A stretch of 64,000 bases of DNA, from contig NC_072793.1 in NCBI RefSeq assembly GCF_028583425.1, positions 171,903,681 to 171,967,680 on the forward strand. Reading direction: 5' to 3'. Every line of letters begins with the position of its first letter. Position 1 is the first letter of the stretch. Below the pieces are notes generated by a model. The model saw only the letters and a program-made list of their open reading frames with translations. It ran no database searches and was not told where the DNA came from. This DNA comes from Eublepharis macularius (taxonomy: Eukaryota > Chordata > Lepidosauria > Squamata > Eublepharidae). Positions 33,693 through 45,311 of the stretch are shown here, one piece after another. A program made the position numbers and the translations under genes.

Positions 33693-35028
33693 AACAAGAT
33701 ATTTTTAAAAATAGCAATTTGAAACATGGATTATGCTGTAAAATAGGGCATGAAACATGTGTATAAGAATAAGCTGTCCTTCCGGGGCAAGCATATCTCA
33801 TCAAGAAATAAACCTAGCAGCCTCAAAATGGCCTCACCAGAAAGATGAACGGCCAAAATTGAAGGGAATTGGACCACCATCCTGGCCCAGATTAGCTCCA
33901 GAAGACCCCTCTGCTATTTGCAATGGAAGCAAAGGTTTACTGAGTTGAAGGTAGGAAGGTGCAAAGGTAGTGCAGACAGGGGGAGTGGAAAATACCCTCT
34001 CTGGGGGAAAAAACAGATGGGGATTAACCACTCCTCTGCCAGAGCCTGTCTGAGATCATGATTAGAATGCCAGAATGAGATCAGACCCAGGTACACATCT
34101 CCAGTCTCCCATGGAAGTTTGCTTGCTAGGCCAGCCACAGCCACTCAGTCTCATATACCTCACGGAGTGTTGTTGTTGGGATAAAATGGAGGGTAGCAGG
34201 ACATATGGGGAGAGGGCTGGTCCTAAGGGGGAACTGAAAGGCAGTTGTGAAAGGGGGGCAGGTCTCTGGACGGATGCTCCCCACAGCAGTGCTGGCATCT
34301 GGAACGCCTTGCAGCTTGGTGGGGCAGGTATGAGGAAGGGAGGCTTGGGGTGGAAGGGCACTGACAGTTCTTTGAGTGTGCCATGCAGAGTCTCTGAAGG
34401 GGCATGTCACACGAAATGAGGGCAGTCTGGTGCGGCTGTCAGCTGGGCCATCCCATCCTCCCCTCTGAGGGTTACAGGGGCAGAACATCAGCTGCCCGTG
34501 TCTGGCCAGGCTCTGGCCTCTCCCCGGGTGGCCATCAAAGCAGAGATCCTTAGTGCAATCCAAGTGTGTTCTAGGAGTAGAAGAAACGCCACATTTGATG
34601 CCATAGAGTCCAGTCTCTAAAGCTGCTCTCTCTTCCAGGGGAAGTGATCTGTATGGGCGGGAGATCAGGGGGAATTCTGGGAGCACTGCAGGCCCCACCT
34701 GGAGGTTGACAACCCTACAGGACTCATCTTTGGAGGTGCACTGGAGTGCATTGGCTCCTGACACAGACTTCATTCTCCTTGTTCGGGTTTTTGTAATCGC
34801 TGAGTTCTCCTTGCCTATTCTTTATAGCTTCAGTGGGGCAGGGGTGGGACAAGGGCTATGGCTGCATAGGCAGGCACTGGTTGGCTCTGCTTGTTTCTGC
34901 CACTCAGAAGGATGTCATTGGGCACTGCTCTGGGACTGGTGAGTGTTGTCAGGGATGCCGATGTACTCCTTATGAATCCTGGTCCTCACAGAGTGGCAAG
35001 TGTTTTTGCTCTGCCAATAGGAGCATTT
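33693..35028 (-). other. 3' flank / probable 3' UTR of ZNF gene 2
   Basis: No gene is seen. It is largely homologous to 2690-3706 and 50850-51866. Positions 34677-34938 are present only in this unit. They begin with a repeat core (GCAGGCCCCACCTGGAGG, TTGACAACCCTACAGG) of a dispersed element that is truncated in units 1 and 3. Confidence 0.5.
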
Positions 35029-36662
35029 CTATGCTTTCTTATCTTTGTGAATTCTTTGATGGGACTTAAGGTTTCCAATCTTCCTGAAGCTATTACCACA
35101 TTCTGGGCATTTATATGGTTTCTCCCCTGTGTGGATTCTTTGATGGATAGTAAGTTTTCCATTTTCTTTAAACCCTTTCCCACACTCCAGGCATTTATAA
35201 GGTTTCTCCCCTGTGTGAATTCTTTGATGGGACTTGAGTTGTCCCCGGTCACCGAAGCTTTTTCCACAATCCAGACATTTGTAAGGTTTGTCCCCTGTGT
35301 GAATTCTTTGATGGACAGTCAGAGCTCCACTCTGACTGTAGCTTTTCCCACATTCCAGGCATCTATATGGCTTCTCCCCATTGTGAATTCTTTGATGGAT
35401 AGTAAGAGATCCACTCTGAACAAAGCTTTTTCCACACTCCAAGCATTTATACTTTTTCTCTCCTGTGTGTGTTCGTTGATGAGAATTAAAGTTTCCACTC
35501 TGTCGGAAGCGTTTTCCACACACTAGGCATTTATATGGTTTCTCCCCTGTGTGAAATCTCTGATGGACAGTAAGATCTCCATTGCGTGTGAAGCTTTTTC
35601 CACACTCTAGGCATTTATACTTTTTCTCTCCTGTGTGTGTTCGTTGATGAGAAGTAAGGCTTCCACTCTGACTGAAGCCTTTTCCACACACTAGGCAATT
35701 ATATGGTTTCTCTCCTGTGTGAAATCTTTGATGGACAGTAAGAGCTCCACTCTCACTGAAGCTTTTGCCACATGTAAGGCATTTATACTTTTTCTCTCCT
35801 GTGTGAGTTCGTTGGTGAGAATTAAGGTTTCCACTCTTTCTGAAGCTTTTCCCACACATCAGGCATTTAAATTTTTTCTCTCCTGTGTGAATCCTTTGGT
35901 GGGAATTAAGGTTTGCACTGTGACGGAAACTTTTACCACACACAAGACATTTATATGGTTTCTCCCCTGAGTGAATTCTTTGATGGGAACTAAGGGATGT
36001 ACTTTGACTGAAGCTTTTTCCACACTCAAGGCATTTATATCTTTTCTCTCCTGTGTGTGTTCTTTGATGAGAATGAAAGTTTCCACTCTGACGGAAGCTT
36101 TTCCTACACACTAGGCATTTATATGGTTTCTCCCCTGTGTGAAACCTTTGATGGACAGTAAGATCTCGACTGCGACTGAAGCTTTTCCAACACACTAAAC
36201 ATTTATATGCTTTCTCTCCTGTGTGTTTTTTTTGGTGGGAATTAAGGTTTCCACGCCGACAGAAGCTTTGTCCACATTCCAAGCACTTGTGTGGTTTCTC
36301 TCCTGTCTGAATTCTTTGATGAGAAATCAGGCTTCCCTTGTGACCAAACATTTCCCCACACTCTAGATGTTTATATTTTTTTGTCTCATTATAGGTGTTC
36401 CATTGAATAGTAATATCTGATTTTTCAGGTATCTCTTCTCCTCTTGCAGTGTGCTCATTCCCATTGTCTTTGAATATTTTTTGCTCTTGAGAATCCTTAT
36501 CCCCTAAAAGATTAGAATTATTCCTCTGTTTTGGCGAGTTTATTCCCCCCTCTTTCCTCTGTTTAGCAGATTGTTCAATGTTTTCTTCCCGATGGGGATC
36601 TGTGTACTCATTCTCCACCACTGAAAGCTCTTTCGTCTCATTTGCCGTCTCCCACACTCCTC
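35029..36662 (-). CDS. KRAB-ZNF gene 2, terminal exon: spacer plus 16 C2H2 zinc fingers
   Basis: Same acceptor (ATTCTTTCAG) and entry phase as gene 1. After the spacer come 16 fingers of 28 residues. Finger 1 is degenerate (HLEC), as in gene 1, but finger 9 is complete here (HQRTH). Compared with gene 1 two whole fingers, 16 and 17, are missing (a 56-residue difference). Many differences fall at helix position -1, so DNA specificity probably differs. Joined to KRAB-A, KRAB-B and the candidate start exon, the frame closes at 626 residues. Confidence 0.95.
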
Positions 36663-37204
36663 CTGAAAGAATGAGAAGAAGAGCACCCTTTAAGACAGGG
36701 ACAATCATTCATGTTTTAATATATACGGCCAAGGGCTTGGCTTGCCTAACGGAAAAGAAGGTAATCTAATGTGAACAGGAAACTTCAAATATTCAGTTAT
36801 TTCTGTCTGTCTGTTTAACATCACAGAGATGGGTTTTAGATGTAGGGAAAGAGGGATATGTTTTTATCAACTCAAGTAAACCACAATTGTGAAAGGGAAG
36901 GAGGGGGAAAACTTGGGGAGAGTTTGATTCCTTGTTGTGGTCTAGTACCCAGGGAGAGAAAGCACTTGGGCTCGGTCCCATAAGCAATGGAGAAATCTTA
37001 GGGATTTTCAGCCCTGGAACTTATGGGAAGGACATAAGTTCTGGCTTTAGGGAGGAAAAGGAGCCTGTCCAGGGCAGCCATGCTTTGAGAAAGCAGTCAG
37101 AGGCATCCATCCAGATTCACCAGCAAATGACCGCATGACAGATGAGTGGCCAGATGAAGACAATAACTGGAATAGTTTTATTCTGAAGAATAAACCTCTA
37201 AGAT

Positions 37205-37374
37205 TTGACACGGTTTGACACTGAGAGATCCTTGTCTTTCGGTGCTACACCTCTGAAGATGCCAGTCACAGTTGCTGGCGAAATGTCTAGAACTACAATG
37301 CCAAGACCACGGCAATACAGCCGGAAAACCCACAACAGCCATCATTCTCCGGCCGTGAAAGCCTTCGACAATAT
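37205..37374 (+). mobile_element. Short PLE fragment, specific to unit 2
   Basis: 170 bp flanked by a 12 bp duplication, AACCTCTAAGAT (37193-37204 and 37375-37386). The corresponding site in unit 1 (near 6269) is empty. It matches the PLE terminal repeat in plus orientation. The hammerhead-like core CTGAAGA (37253-37259) is kept, but the second box reads GAAATGTC instead of GAAACGTC. Confidence 0.85.
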
Positions 37375-37780
37375 AACCTCTAAGATGTCAAAAGTTCTTC
37401 TTTAAACATCACAGAAGTAAAATATGAGGAGACCAGTTGCATTTTTCCATATTTGATTTTTTCATATTCAGATGGACTCTTATGGTTTTTGAGTGTTTGT
37501 CTTTTGGGTCTCAGTTGCATGCTATGCTGTCTACGATAAAAAAAAATCTTTCTTAAACTGGCATCATTTGATCTCTATGCTTTCAATAAGCTTCATTCTT
37601 GGACTCCTGCTTTATGCAGAATATCTCTAACAAGGGAGAGTCCAAGTATGTCCTTGTTGACTGATGTAAAGTGTGTGAGTGTGATACTATTCAAGAGGGT
37701 CTGTTTCTGGTAAATGGTTCTTTAATGAAGAAAATAAATATAGCAAAAGAGACTCCCCAGGGATGCCCAATATCCCCAAA

Positions 37781-38030
37781 GCCAGTTGAGTGTAGTGGGT
37801 AAGAGTGGCAGGACTCTAATCTGGAGAACCGGGTTTGATTTCCTGCTCCTCCCCTTGAAGCCAGCTGGGTGACCTTGGGTTAGTCACAGCTTCTCAGAGC
37901 TATCTCAGCCCCATCCACCTCACAGGGTGATTGTTGTGGGGATAATAATATACATTGTAAACTGCTTGAGTGGGTGTTACATTGAAGGGTGGTACATAAA
38001 TCGAATGTTGTTGTTGTTATCATTATCATT
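37781..38030 (+). mobile_element. CORE-type tRNA SINE, complete copy
   Basis: tRNA-like head with GTAGTGGGTAAGAGTGG (A box) and GGGTTTGATTTCC (B box). A CORE-like centre and a 3' tail (GTAAACTGCTTGAGTGGG, then TTGTTGTTGTT) follow. It interrupts the old L1 frame between QGCPISP (37738-37780) and FITALEVLAVKF (from 38031). Confidence 0.75.
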
Positions 38031-38180
38031 TATTACTGCTTTGGAAGTATTGGCAGTGAAATTCAGGCAGGACACCAGAATTGTGGGGATAAAAGAAGGA
38101 AAAGAAGAATATAAAATGAAAAGCTATGCTGCTGATATTGTTATATCAGTGACTCCTTGAAATTTGTAACGGAACAAATA
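38031..38180 (+). pseudogene. Old L1 reverse transcriptase scrap
   Basis: Reads ALEVLAVKFRQDTRIVGIKE, then MKSYAADIVISV, the block between the QGCPLSP and FADD motifs of L1 reverse transcriptase. The FADD box has decayed to YAADI. It ends at a short deletion relative to unit 1. Confidence 0.7.
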
Positions 38181-38366
38181 GCCTTGGCAGAAGTGATCTG
38201 ACGGGGTAGAAGGTAGTTTCCTCTTTCATATTTCAAGATCTACAGGCACCATTTCAGTATCTGAACATCATCCAGTCTCTTTGGAGCAACTGTAAGGACG
38301 AACCCATCCCTGGAATACACCCACCTTCGGAAGGAACTGCAGCCCCCACACAGTCCCATGACAGAC

Positions 38367-38471
38367 CTGAGCAGCTTCCAGCCAATCTCTCCTCTTCGTC
38401 AGAGGTCAGGGGAAGCAGCTCTTCCTCCTCTTCCAGCCAGGATACGAGGTCAGGTTTGGCAATCTGCGATC
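38367..38471 (-). CDS. KRAB-ZNF gene 2, single KRAB-B-like exon
   Basis: 105 bp, phase 1 at both ends, acceptor GATAAAAAG, donor TCAG|GTCTGT. It reads SQIAKPDLVSWLEEEEELLPL and then an acidic tail. Its donor side resembles the downstream copy of genes 1 and 3. Only one copy is present, so the duplication in genes 1 and 3 is either derived there or lost here. Confidence 0.85.
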
Positions 38472-38884
38472 CTTTTTATCAGGGGGGAAAGATCAGAATA
38501 ATAGTACTTTTCATACACATCAATGCAACAATGCCATCCCAAATTGACTGCAACAGGGTGGGGTGGAGTATAGTATGGGATGAAGAATTGTCCTTCTGGC
38601 ACTGGCAGTTCTGTGCCTACTTCTTGCCCAACTGAGATGGAAAGTCCAGCTGAGAAGCAAGTAAAGTGGCAGAGAAGCCAGCAGAGCTCCCTCCACAGCA
38701 GCATCCCAGCCCAGGAAAGGCAAGGACCATACCGGAGGGAAGCCCCTGATTAGACCCTCCCACCCTCTCCAGGCCAGGCATCCTTTGGCACCTCTTCTCA
38801 TGTGTCCAGGGACAGGACTGCCAGGCAGGGGCTCCCTCTCTGCAAGGAGAGCCCAGAACCCCTCCCACACCAGAGAAAGGGTCA

Positions 38885-39097
<213 letters not shown>

Positions 39098-39468
39098 TTA
39101 CATCAATGGAAAGCCAGTCCATGGGGTGGGGGTGGGGGAGCCAAAAACAGAGAGAATATATTTCTATTGGAAGATCAGCACAAGGAGGAGGGAGAAAAGT
39201 CACATGAGGAGGACATTTGCCTCCCCCCTCCCAGCCCTGCTTGGAGGCCTCTTGGGGCCAGAGCAGCTGTCCCCATGGCATGGGGAAACAGCTTTGCGGG
39301 GAAGAGGCAGGACAGGTCCGTATGGTAAAGGACCAAATCATTTCTCGTGGGGAACTCATGTCCCACTATTGTTTCACAGTCCCTGCTTGGGCTTCTCTGC
39401 ACATGCCATCCTAGACAGGGGGCGTTTTTTACACATCATCCTGCCACGAAAACGGGATCATGGTGCAA

Positions 39469-39498
39469 TGATGTCACAAATCGCGCCAGGAAGACGTC
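39469..39498. promoter_or_regulatory. Cluster of promoter-type sites, unit 2 copy
   Basis: Same order of TGATGTCA, TCGCGCC, CCAGGAAG and GACGTC as at 14600-14629, unchanged between units. Since the surrounding sequence is also nearly identical, the conservation alone is weak evidence of function. Confidence 0.28.
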
Positions 39499-39661
39499 CT
39501 CGTTCCATGAGTGTGGAAACAACCAGGGTGACCCTTCCCCTCCCGCACTGACATCTTCCAGCATTGGAACCACGGACCGGGAGCCCGATCCTCTGAACCT
39601 TACCACAGAGAAGGAAGCATCCCTGCCCTCCACATCGTCCTATTAACCCCTGCCCCTCTAC

Positions 39662-39676
39662 CTGAATAGGATGCAT
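39662..39676 (-). CDS. Candidate first coding exon of gene 2 (MHPIQ)
   Basis: ATGCATCCTATTCAG with donor GTAGAG, phase 0, as in gene 1. It is 597 bp upstream of the KRAB-A exon. It is proposed only on frame, donor quality and conservation. Confidence 0.4.
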
Positions 39677-40299
39677 AGTGGCTCTTTTCTCTTCACCATA
39701 TGAAGGACATGGTCGAGAAGGCATCAGTAGCATCTTTTCGCTGTGGTTGGGGAGGAAAACAAAGATAGAGGGTGGGAAACCCTTTTTTTTACATGCACAT
39801 TTTCTGTGCGAGTCCCTTGAGAGAACTTCTCTCTGGATTGCCATTGGGGCACACTTCAAAGGACTGCGTTGGATTTTGAAAGGCCCCAAATCTCACACAC
39901 ACCCCGTCCTCCTCCCACTCAGCTATTTTTTTGAACAGCGGACCCAGCTTCCGTATCCCAATCTCTGCAAATCCATTCCAAGTCAAGGAGCTCCTGGCCC
40001 TGCCCGAAGCCACACCACTCCCTCCTCCTAGCTAAAGGAAGCCAAGACCTCCAGCCTGCCCCATAGACACGGTGGAATGAGGTGGCAGGGGGTCGGGTGA
40101 TGGGATGGACTGTGTGACTCAAGGTGTCAAGTGGAAGGTGCCAGCCAGGAATGAAAAACTCCCTGCACATGAAAAGCTAGCTGCTTGTTGTCTAGTTTGA
40201 ATGAAAGAATGAGTGCTGCTGAGAAATAGAAGGTTATTGGAATTAGAAGATCACAATTTGATAGTTGGATAGCATGGTTATTTGCAGTATGACAAAGAA

Positions 40300-41100
40300 A
40301 GTTAATGTGGATTTCAAAAACCATTATATTCGGATGTGCTATTTTCAGAATATGGAATAAATAGAATCCTAGATTGTTCCCGAAAACACCTTTGTGGTTT
40401 TCTGCACAAGAAGCTTTTTACAGACAAGAAATGAGAACTAAACATAAATGGTTACCATATTGTCATATATTAGACTTCTTTCAAGGAGACTGTAAAATGA
40501 AATGAAGAGTAAATTTGATAATAGAAGGATATACTCGCTAATGGTTTTTTTATGCACAATTATCAGAAAGGTTTAAAGCAGATAAAAGGTCTTATGATTT
40601 TGAATGATCAAAAATGGAATTTTAAACAGAATTATTTACAAATGATGAACATGTTACCGCTAAAATGTACAAACTTCTGTTGAAATTTCAAGACAGAAGA
40701 TGAACGAGTAAAAGAATCTATGATAAAATGGGCTAAAGGTTTTGATATAATATGCAAATGGAACAATGACAAAATATATGGATGAAGGGTCTTAAATTCA
40801 TTCTAAACTCCAGCCTTAAATTTTTATAAAATGACCTATCAGTGATATACGACACCAGAGAAATTAGCTAAAATGTATAAAATGTTTTGAATGTATGTTA
40901 CAAATGTGAACAAAATGAAGGGACATGCCATCATTTATGGTGGATGTGTACAAAAGCCAAAATATTTAGGACCTGAATTCACTCATTAACCCAGAAGGTT
41001 TGAAAGATTAAAGTTCAAATGAAACCAGAAATTATCCTTTTGAGACTGGAGAGAAAAAGGAGAGGTTTATTGTTTGCAATTATAGAGGAAGTGTTACGTC
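40300..41100 (+). pseudogene. Decayed L1-like ORF2 remnant, unit 2 copy
   Basis: Same broken frames as 15430-16200 (KHKWLPYCHILDFFQG, CHHLWWMC). Here the old element continues past 41060 (reading VCNYRGS), where unit 1 is deleted. Confidence 0.5.
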
Positions 41101-42636
41101 GGTGATTTTATTTGTATTTGTCGTAGAGAAAATTGGAAGTCACTGTTTCATATAATTTTTTAAAATTCTTTATTTTTTGGATTTTTTTGTTTCATATAAC
41201 TTTTTAGTACTTTTCATATATCGTGCATCCCTTTCTCCTTACTTCCAATATTTTGCTAGTTTTATATTTTTGTTCTGAAAAATTCTTGATGATAGGTAGG
41301 CTTTTCCTAATTTTTTATTATGAAAAATGTGCGAATGGATTTTTTTAAGGGTTTCTTGAATATATACAATACCCACTTTTTGCTTCTTTAACGAATTAAA
41401 TATTTTAAATCGCTTTTTGGGGAATAAAGGAAGATTGTTTGAAACCTCGTTTCAACTATCTTCCTCAGGAACATACCGCACCAGTACCACTTCAAAGGAT
41501 GTATGGTTCCATTCTAAAGTGAAGTATTTTATACAAAGTGCGTATCTTAAGGACCACCCACCAAGCTGGCCCTCTCAATGGGTGAACCGTGGAAACACCG
41601 TCTGCAGTACTAGATTTTCTGCAAAAAGAAAAATGTAGAATGATTTATATGTTTACAATGGACTTTTGATTGTTTGCGATTTCAACTTTTTGATTTTGGA
41701 CCGTTGTGTGAAGGGTGGGTTCTTTGAGAGTACATCACCTTAATTAATGTTTGTAGCATTATTCAGGTTTCCTGCACATGTCCCTTTAGGTCGTGAAAAT
41801 CATGATATAAATACCTTTATCGTTACTTTTGGAAGCTGTGGATTGGATTTAATTATCCATTTCTTCCAAGAGTGTTTTTGAATCACAATTGGTATGTGTA
41901 TTGTCGTCTCTCCGCCTGTGCTGGCAATGAAGCTTTTCTGTGGTACGGAGACTTCAAAAGAAGTAAAATGTCTTCCTCCACCCACAAGCTGCTTTGAATC
42001 CATGCATAGAAAAAAAATAAGAGAAAAGGACCTAAATTTACACCATCCACTCCCCACTCAGGACTCTGTCAGCTCTTCCTCCTGGATTCCTGGACCAGGT
42101 CTGAGATTTATACACATGAGAGATAAGGACCAAGTGTCTTGCCTGCTGACTCCAAAAATATCTTGCAGCTGAGGTTAATCTATAGAGGAGATTGGAGAAG
42201 ACTGACCAGAAGAAGGCTGAAAGAGCAAAGGTGGTGGCAGAGGACACATTAAGGGTTCTTTTCTGTATTAAGTATCACATTTGCGTGATTTCTCCAATGG
42301 TGCTGCCATGCAGATGCCATCCAAGGGCAATGGGGCTACCACTGGACAGTTTCCCTCACAGGTTCAGTGACCCAGACTCCCAGCAATGACCACCCCTCAC
42401 GCACACAGCAACTGAACATTGGGGTAACTGTATATCCTGGAAAGACACATAGTTATAAGAAAACACCAATATTCAACTGCTGATTAAAAACCAAAAATAC
42501 CTTCCCCTCCTAGCTTCCCAAGCTAGAATAAGGGGAAATGGCTGTCGTTTGAGCAGGACATGGGGAATATAGAGTGGCAGCCACCCAGGCTTGGTTGTGA
42601 ACTTCAACTTGGCAGCAAAGCAGGGATGGGAAAGAT
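41061..42636. other. 1.6 kb segment present only in unit 2
   Basis: Unit 1 goes from GAGAAAAAGGAGA straight to AAAGTTGACGGAAACTC at 16190-16205. The flank on the left is the natural continuation of the old L1, so unit 1 probably suffered a deletion. The left half is AT-rich. The interior (41434-41640) may be part of another retroelement, with a fold-back at 41434-41470. No convincing gene was found. Confidence 0.5.
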
Positions 42637-43037
42637 CAGAGAAAAGTTGACGGAAACTCTAGGATGTCCTCAAAAGTGTCATGATGGTGGTTGGAAGTAG
42701 GGGAACATCCCACTGCTCTAAAGCATTAAATCTGGCAAATAATCCACATGGAAAAGGGCTAACACATCTCCTTCAATTTCCCAAAGAGAAAAGGGCACAT
42801 ATTGATATAGAGGAGGTTTCCTCAGAAAATCTCCTTCTCCACTCTGGTTCCCTTTGTGTGGGGTTTCCAGGAGTCAAGCGCCTCAGTCTCTGTCCCCCAC
42901 TTATCACTGCCCTTCTCGCCTCCCTTGGTCCTTTTTTCAGCATCTCTCCTGCAAAGGCCTCACCCCGAAAATCTCCCCCTCACCCCCACCGCTTTCCTCC
43001 CTCCTTCCTAAAAATGCCTCTATGGAACCTGAAGTCA

Positions 43038-43458
43038 CTTGAGCTCCCTCCCAACTCCAAAGATGCTGGGTTCGGATCCTGCCCTTACGGGACCTGTACC
43101 GGCTCTGCAGAAAGAGGCTAACTGGCTCCCTCTGGTGGGGCAGGGTGGAAACAGCGGGAGAGGACCGGCTCTCTCACGAGCACCCCTCGCTGCTTGCATT
43201 CCGCTTCCTCCCTCCCTGCTTTGTGGTTGCACTGCAGCCCCCCCCCCATACCTGCCCCTTCCAACGCCCCTTTGAGCTCACCAAAATCCTTCCGTTCAAG
43301 CAGCAGCCCGGGAGACTTGCGCAAAGGGGAGGGAGATAGGAAATGGCTTCCATACGCCCACCAATGCGCCTCTCTAGGACTGCAGCTCTCGCTCGTTAAC
43401 CCTTCAAGAGCATTTTGGAAGGTCAAAGGGACCCAGGAGAGACAATGGAAACAGCGCA
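43038..43458. promoter_or_regulatory. CpG-containing GC-rich region upstream of gene 2
   Basis: Near-identical counterpart of 16590-17010. It lies about 3.4-3.8 kb upstream of the candidate start exon because of the extra 1.6 kb. The promoter role is inferred only from base composition and position. Confidence 0.28.
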
Positions 43459-43618
43459 TCTGAGGAAAGAGCAAATAAATCTCGCTCAGCCTCCAATAAA
43501 TACGATATGCCACAGTAAAGGCTCAGGAGACATTGCTATATTAACGGGACACTCTCACCCCACTTCGGCGGTTTTGATTCTGCACCCAAGAGTGCTTATC
43601 CCACTCCCAAGGACAGTC

Positions 43619-44372
43619 AGAGCCAAGCTACAAGGGATGCCTTACACAGGTTGGACAGTTTCCCTCCAGTTTTGATGGAAATGTAGGAGTCCTGGTTTTC
43701 CAGCTTGGCTCTCCATTACAGCTGCAAGACCAGGACGCCTACATTTCCCATCAAAACTTGAGGGAAGCTGACAAGTGTCCAACCTGTGTCAGGCATCACT
43801 TGTAGCTTGGCTCTCAATCCAGTCAGGGGCTCTCATTCCAGAGAGGGATTCTCAAAATCCATTCCACATTTTCATTGAATCTTTTCTGTACAATCAAAAA
43901 GACTCCAATAGCACTTTTTAAGACTAACCAACTTTACTGTAGCATAGGTTTTCGAGAATCAGAGTTCTCTTTGTCAGATGCATCTGATGAAGAGAACTGT
44001 GATTCTCGAAAGCTTATGCTACAGTAAAGTTGGTTAGTCTTAAAGGTGCTACTGGACTCTTTTCGATTTTGCTACTACAGACTAACCCGGCTAACTCCTC
44101 TGTTTCTGTGCAATGTATTTCGATGGAGTCCAGGCAAGTCAATTGGCTATCCTGGCTCCCACTATGACCAATAGATTTCTTGCTGGGGGCAGGGGGAGGG
44201 GCTGCCTATTACAACAGGAAGAATATCTGCCTGGACAGGGGCGGGGGGCGGGGGGAGAGAAAACCTAGCAGCCAGAAACATCTCTGGCCCTGTGAATGGA
44301 CCCTGATAGTACAAACCCCTGGGGATGGGCGGTATATAAATTGAAAATAAATAAATAAATAAATAAAAACCA
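43619..44372. repeat. Fold-back repeat, palindrome and SINE tail, unit 2 copies
   Basis: Same order as in unit 1: a MITE-like fold-back (about 43619-43814), a palindrome centred on CAGATGCATCTG (about 43896-44072), and a SINE tail with a short (TAAA)n run at 44344-44368. The TAAA run is about 50 bp shorter than in unit 1. Confidence 0.65.
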
Positions 44373-44722
44373 AGATGATAATTTACACAGCTTATCTATA
44401 TTTCATCCTGCTTTAATGCATGGAGGATAATTCCTTCTTTTCACCTGCTGCTATGGCCATATGCATCCATGCCACACTTACCATATGGCTAGACTACTGT
44501 CACATACTTTACATAGATCTGCCCTTGAAATCAGAAAGTCTAGCTGATTAAGAATGTCACAACTCAATTACTATTAGGCTTGAGGCACAATATGCATATT
44601 AGACATATTTGGCAGTTGATCCAATTACTCCAGATTAATGTATTGTCAAAGGCTTTCACGGCCGGAGAACGATGGTTGTTGTGGGTTTTCCGGGCTGTAT
44701 TGCCGTGGTCTTGGCATTGTAG

Positions 44723-44768
44723 TTCCTGACGTTTCGCCAGCAGCTGTGGCTGGCATCTTCAGAGGTGT
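44723..44768 (-). ncRNA. Hammerhead ribozyme-like motif, PLE terminal repeat 1
   Basis: Minus strand CTGAAGA, helix II GCCAGC-CACA-GCTG-CTGGC, then CGAAACGTC. All core boxes match. It is the first of a tandem pair about 182 bp apart, which would allow a dimeric form. Confidence 0.6.
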
Positions 44769-44904
44769 AGCACCAAAAGACAGAGATCTCTCAGTGTCAC
44801 AGTGTGGAAAAGAGAAGAGATGTATTGTCGAAGGCTTTCACGGCCGGAGAACGATGGTTGTTGTGGGTTTTCCGGGCTGTATTGCCGTGGTCTTGGCATT
44901 GTAG

Positions 44905-44950
44905 TTCCTGACGTTTCGCCAGCAGCTGTGGCTGGCATCTTCAGAGGTGT
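44905..44950 (-). ncRNA. Hammerhead ribozyme-like motif, PLE terminal repeat 2
   Basis: Second tandem copy with the same core as at 44723-44768, including GAAACGTC. If transcribed together, the two predicted cuts would release a monomer of about 182 nt. Confidence 0.6.
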
Positions 44951-45014
44951 AGCACCAAAAGACAGAGATCTCTCAGTGTCACTGTGACACTGAGAGATCT
45001 CTGTCTTTTGGTGC

Positions 45015-45060
45015 TACACCTCTGAAGATGCCAGCCACAGCTGCTGGCGAAATGTCAGGA
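45015..45060 (+). ncRNA. Hammerhead-like motif, altered core
   Basis: Plus strand CTGAAGA and the helix II hairpin are kept, but the last box reads GAAATGTC. This removes the C-G pair of the minimal helix III, so it is probably weakened or inactive. Confidence 0.5.
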
Positions 45061-45311
45061 ACTACAATGCCAAGACCACGGCAATACAGCCCGGAAAACC
45101 CACAACAACCAGAAGAGATGTAGGTCATTTGTATCTACTCAGGAGGGGTGGGGTTGAGCTGAGTCATCCTGTAAGAGTTTCCCAGGGTGTGGAATGCTAA
45201 TGGCGGGAGACTTCACTGTATCCTGAGGAGGTTCTTTTGCATATGGATTGGTACTTGATGTGCTAATCTTCTCTGCAGGGCTATTGTCAGGGAAAACTCC
45301 CATTCCTGGAT

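Larger units (their letters stand above)
36663..38366 (-). other. Intron 3 of gene 2
   Basis: 1704 bp, the short ancestral form of this intron. It contains a PLE fragment (37205-37374), old L1 scraps (37738-37780 and 38031-38160) and a complete CORE-type SINE (37781-38030). Unit 1 has an additional 160 bp near 5720-5930 that is missing here. Confidence 0.75.

Noticed and set aside
44638..44987. Plus-strand frames with repeated CGFSGLYCRGLGIVVPD
   Set aside because: Chance open frames across the PLE terminal repeats. The coding strand of the element is the opposite one there, and the repeat is non-coding.
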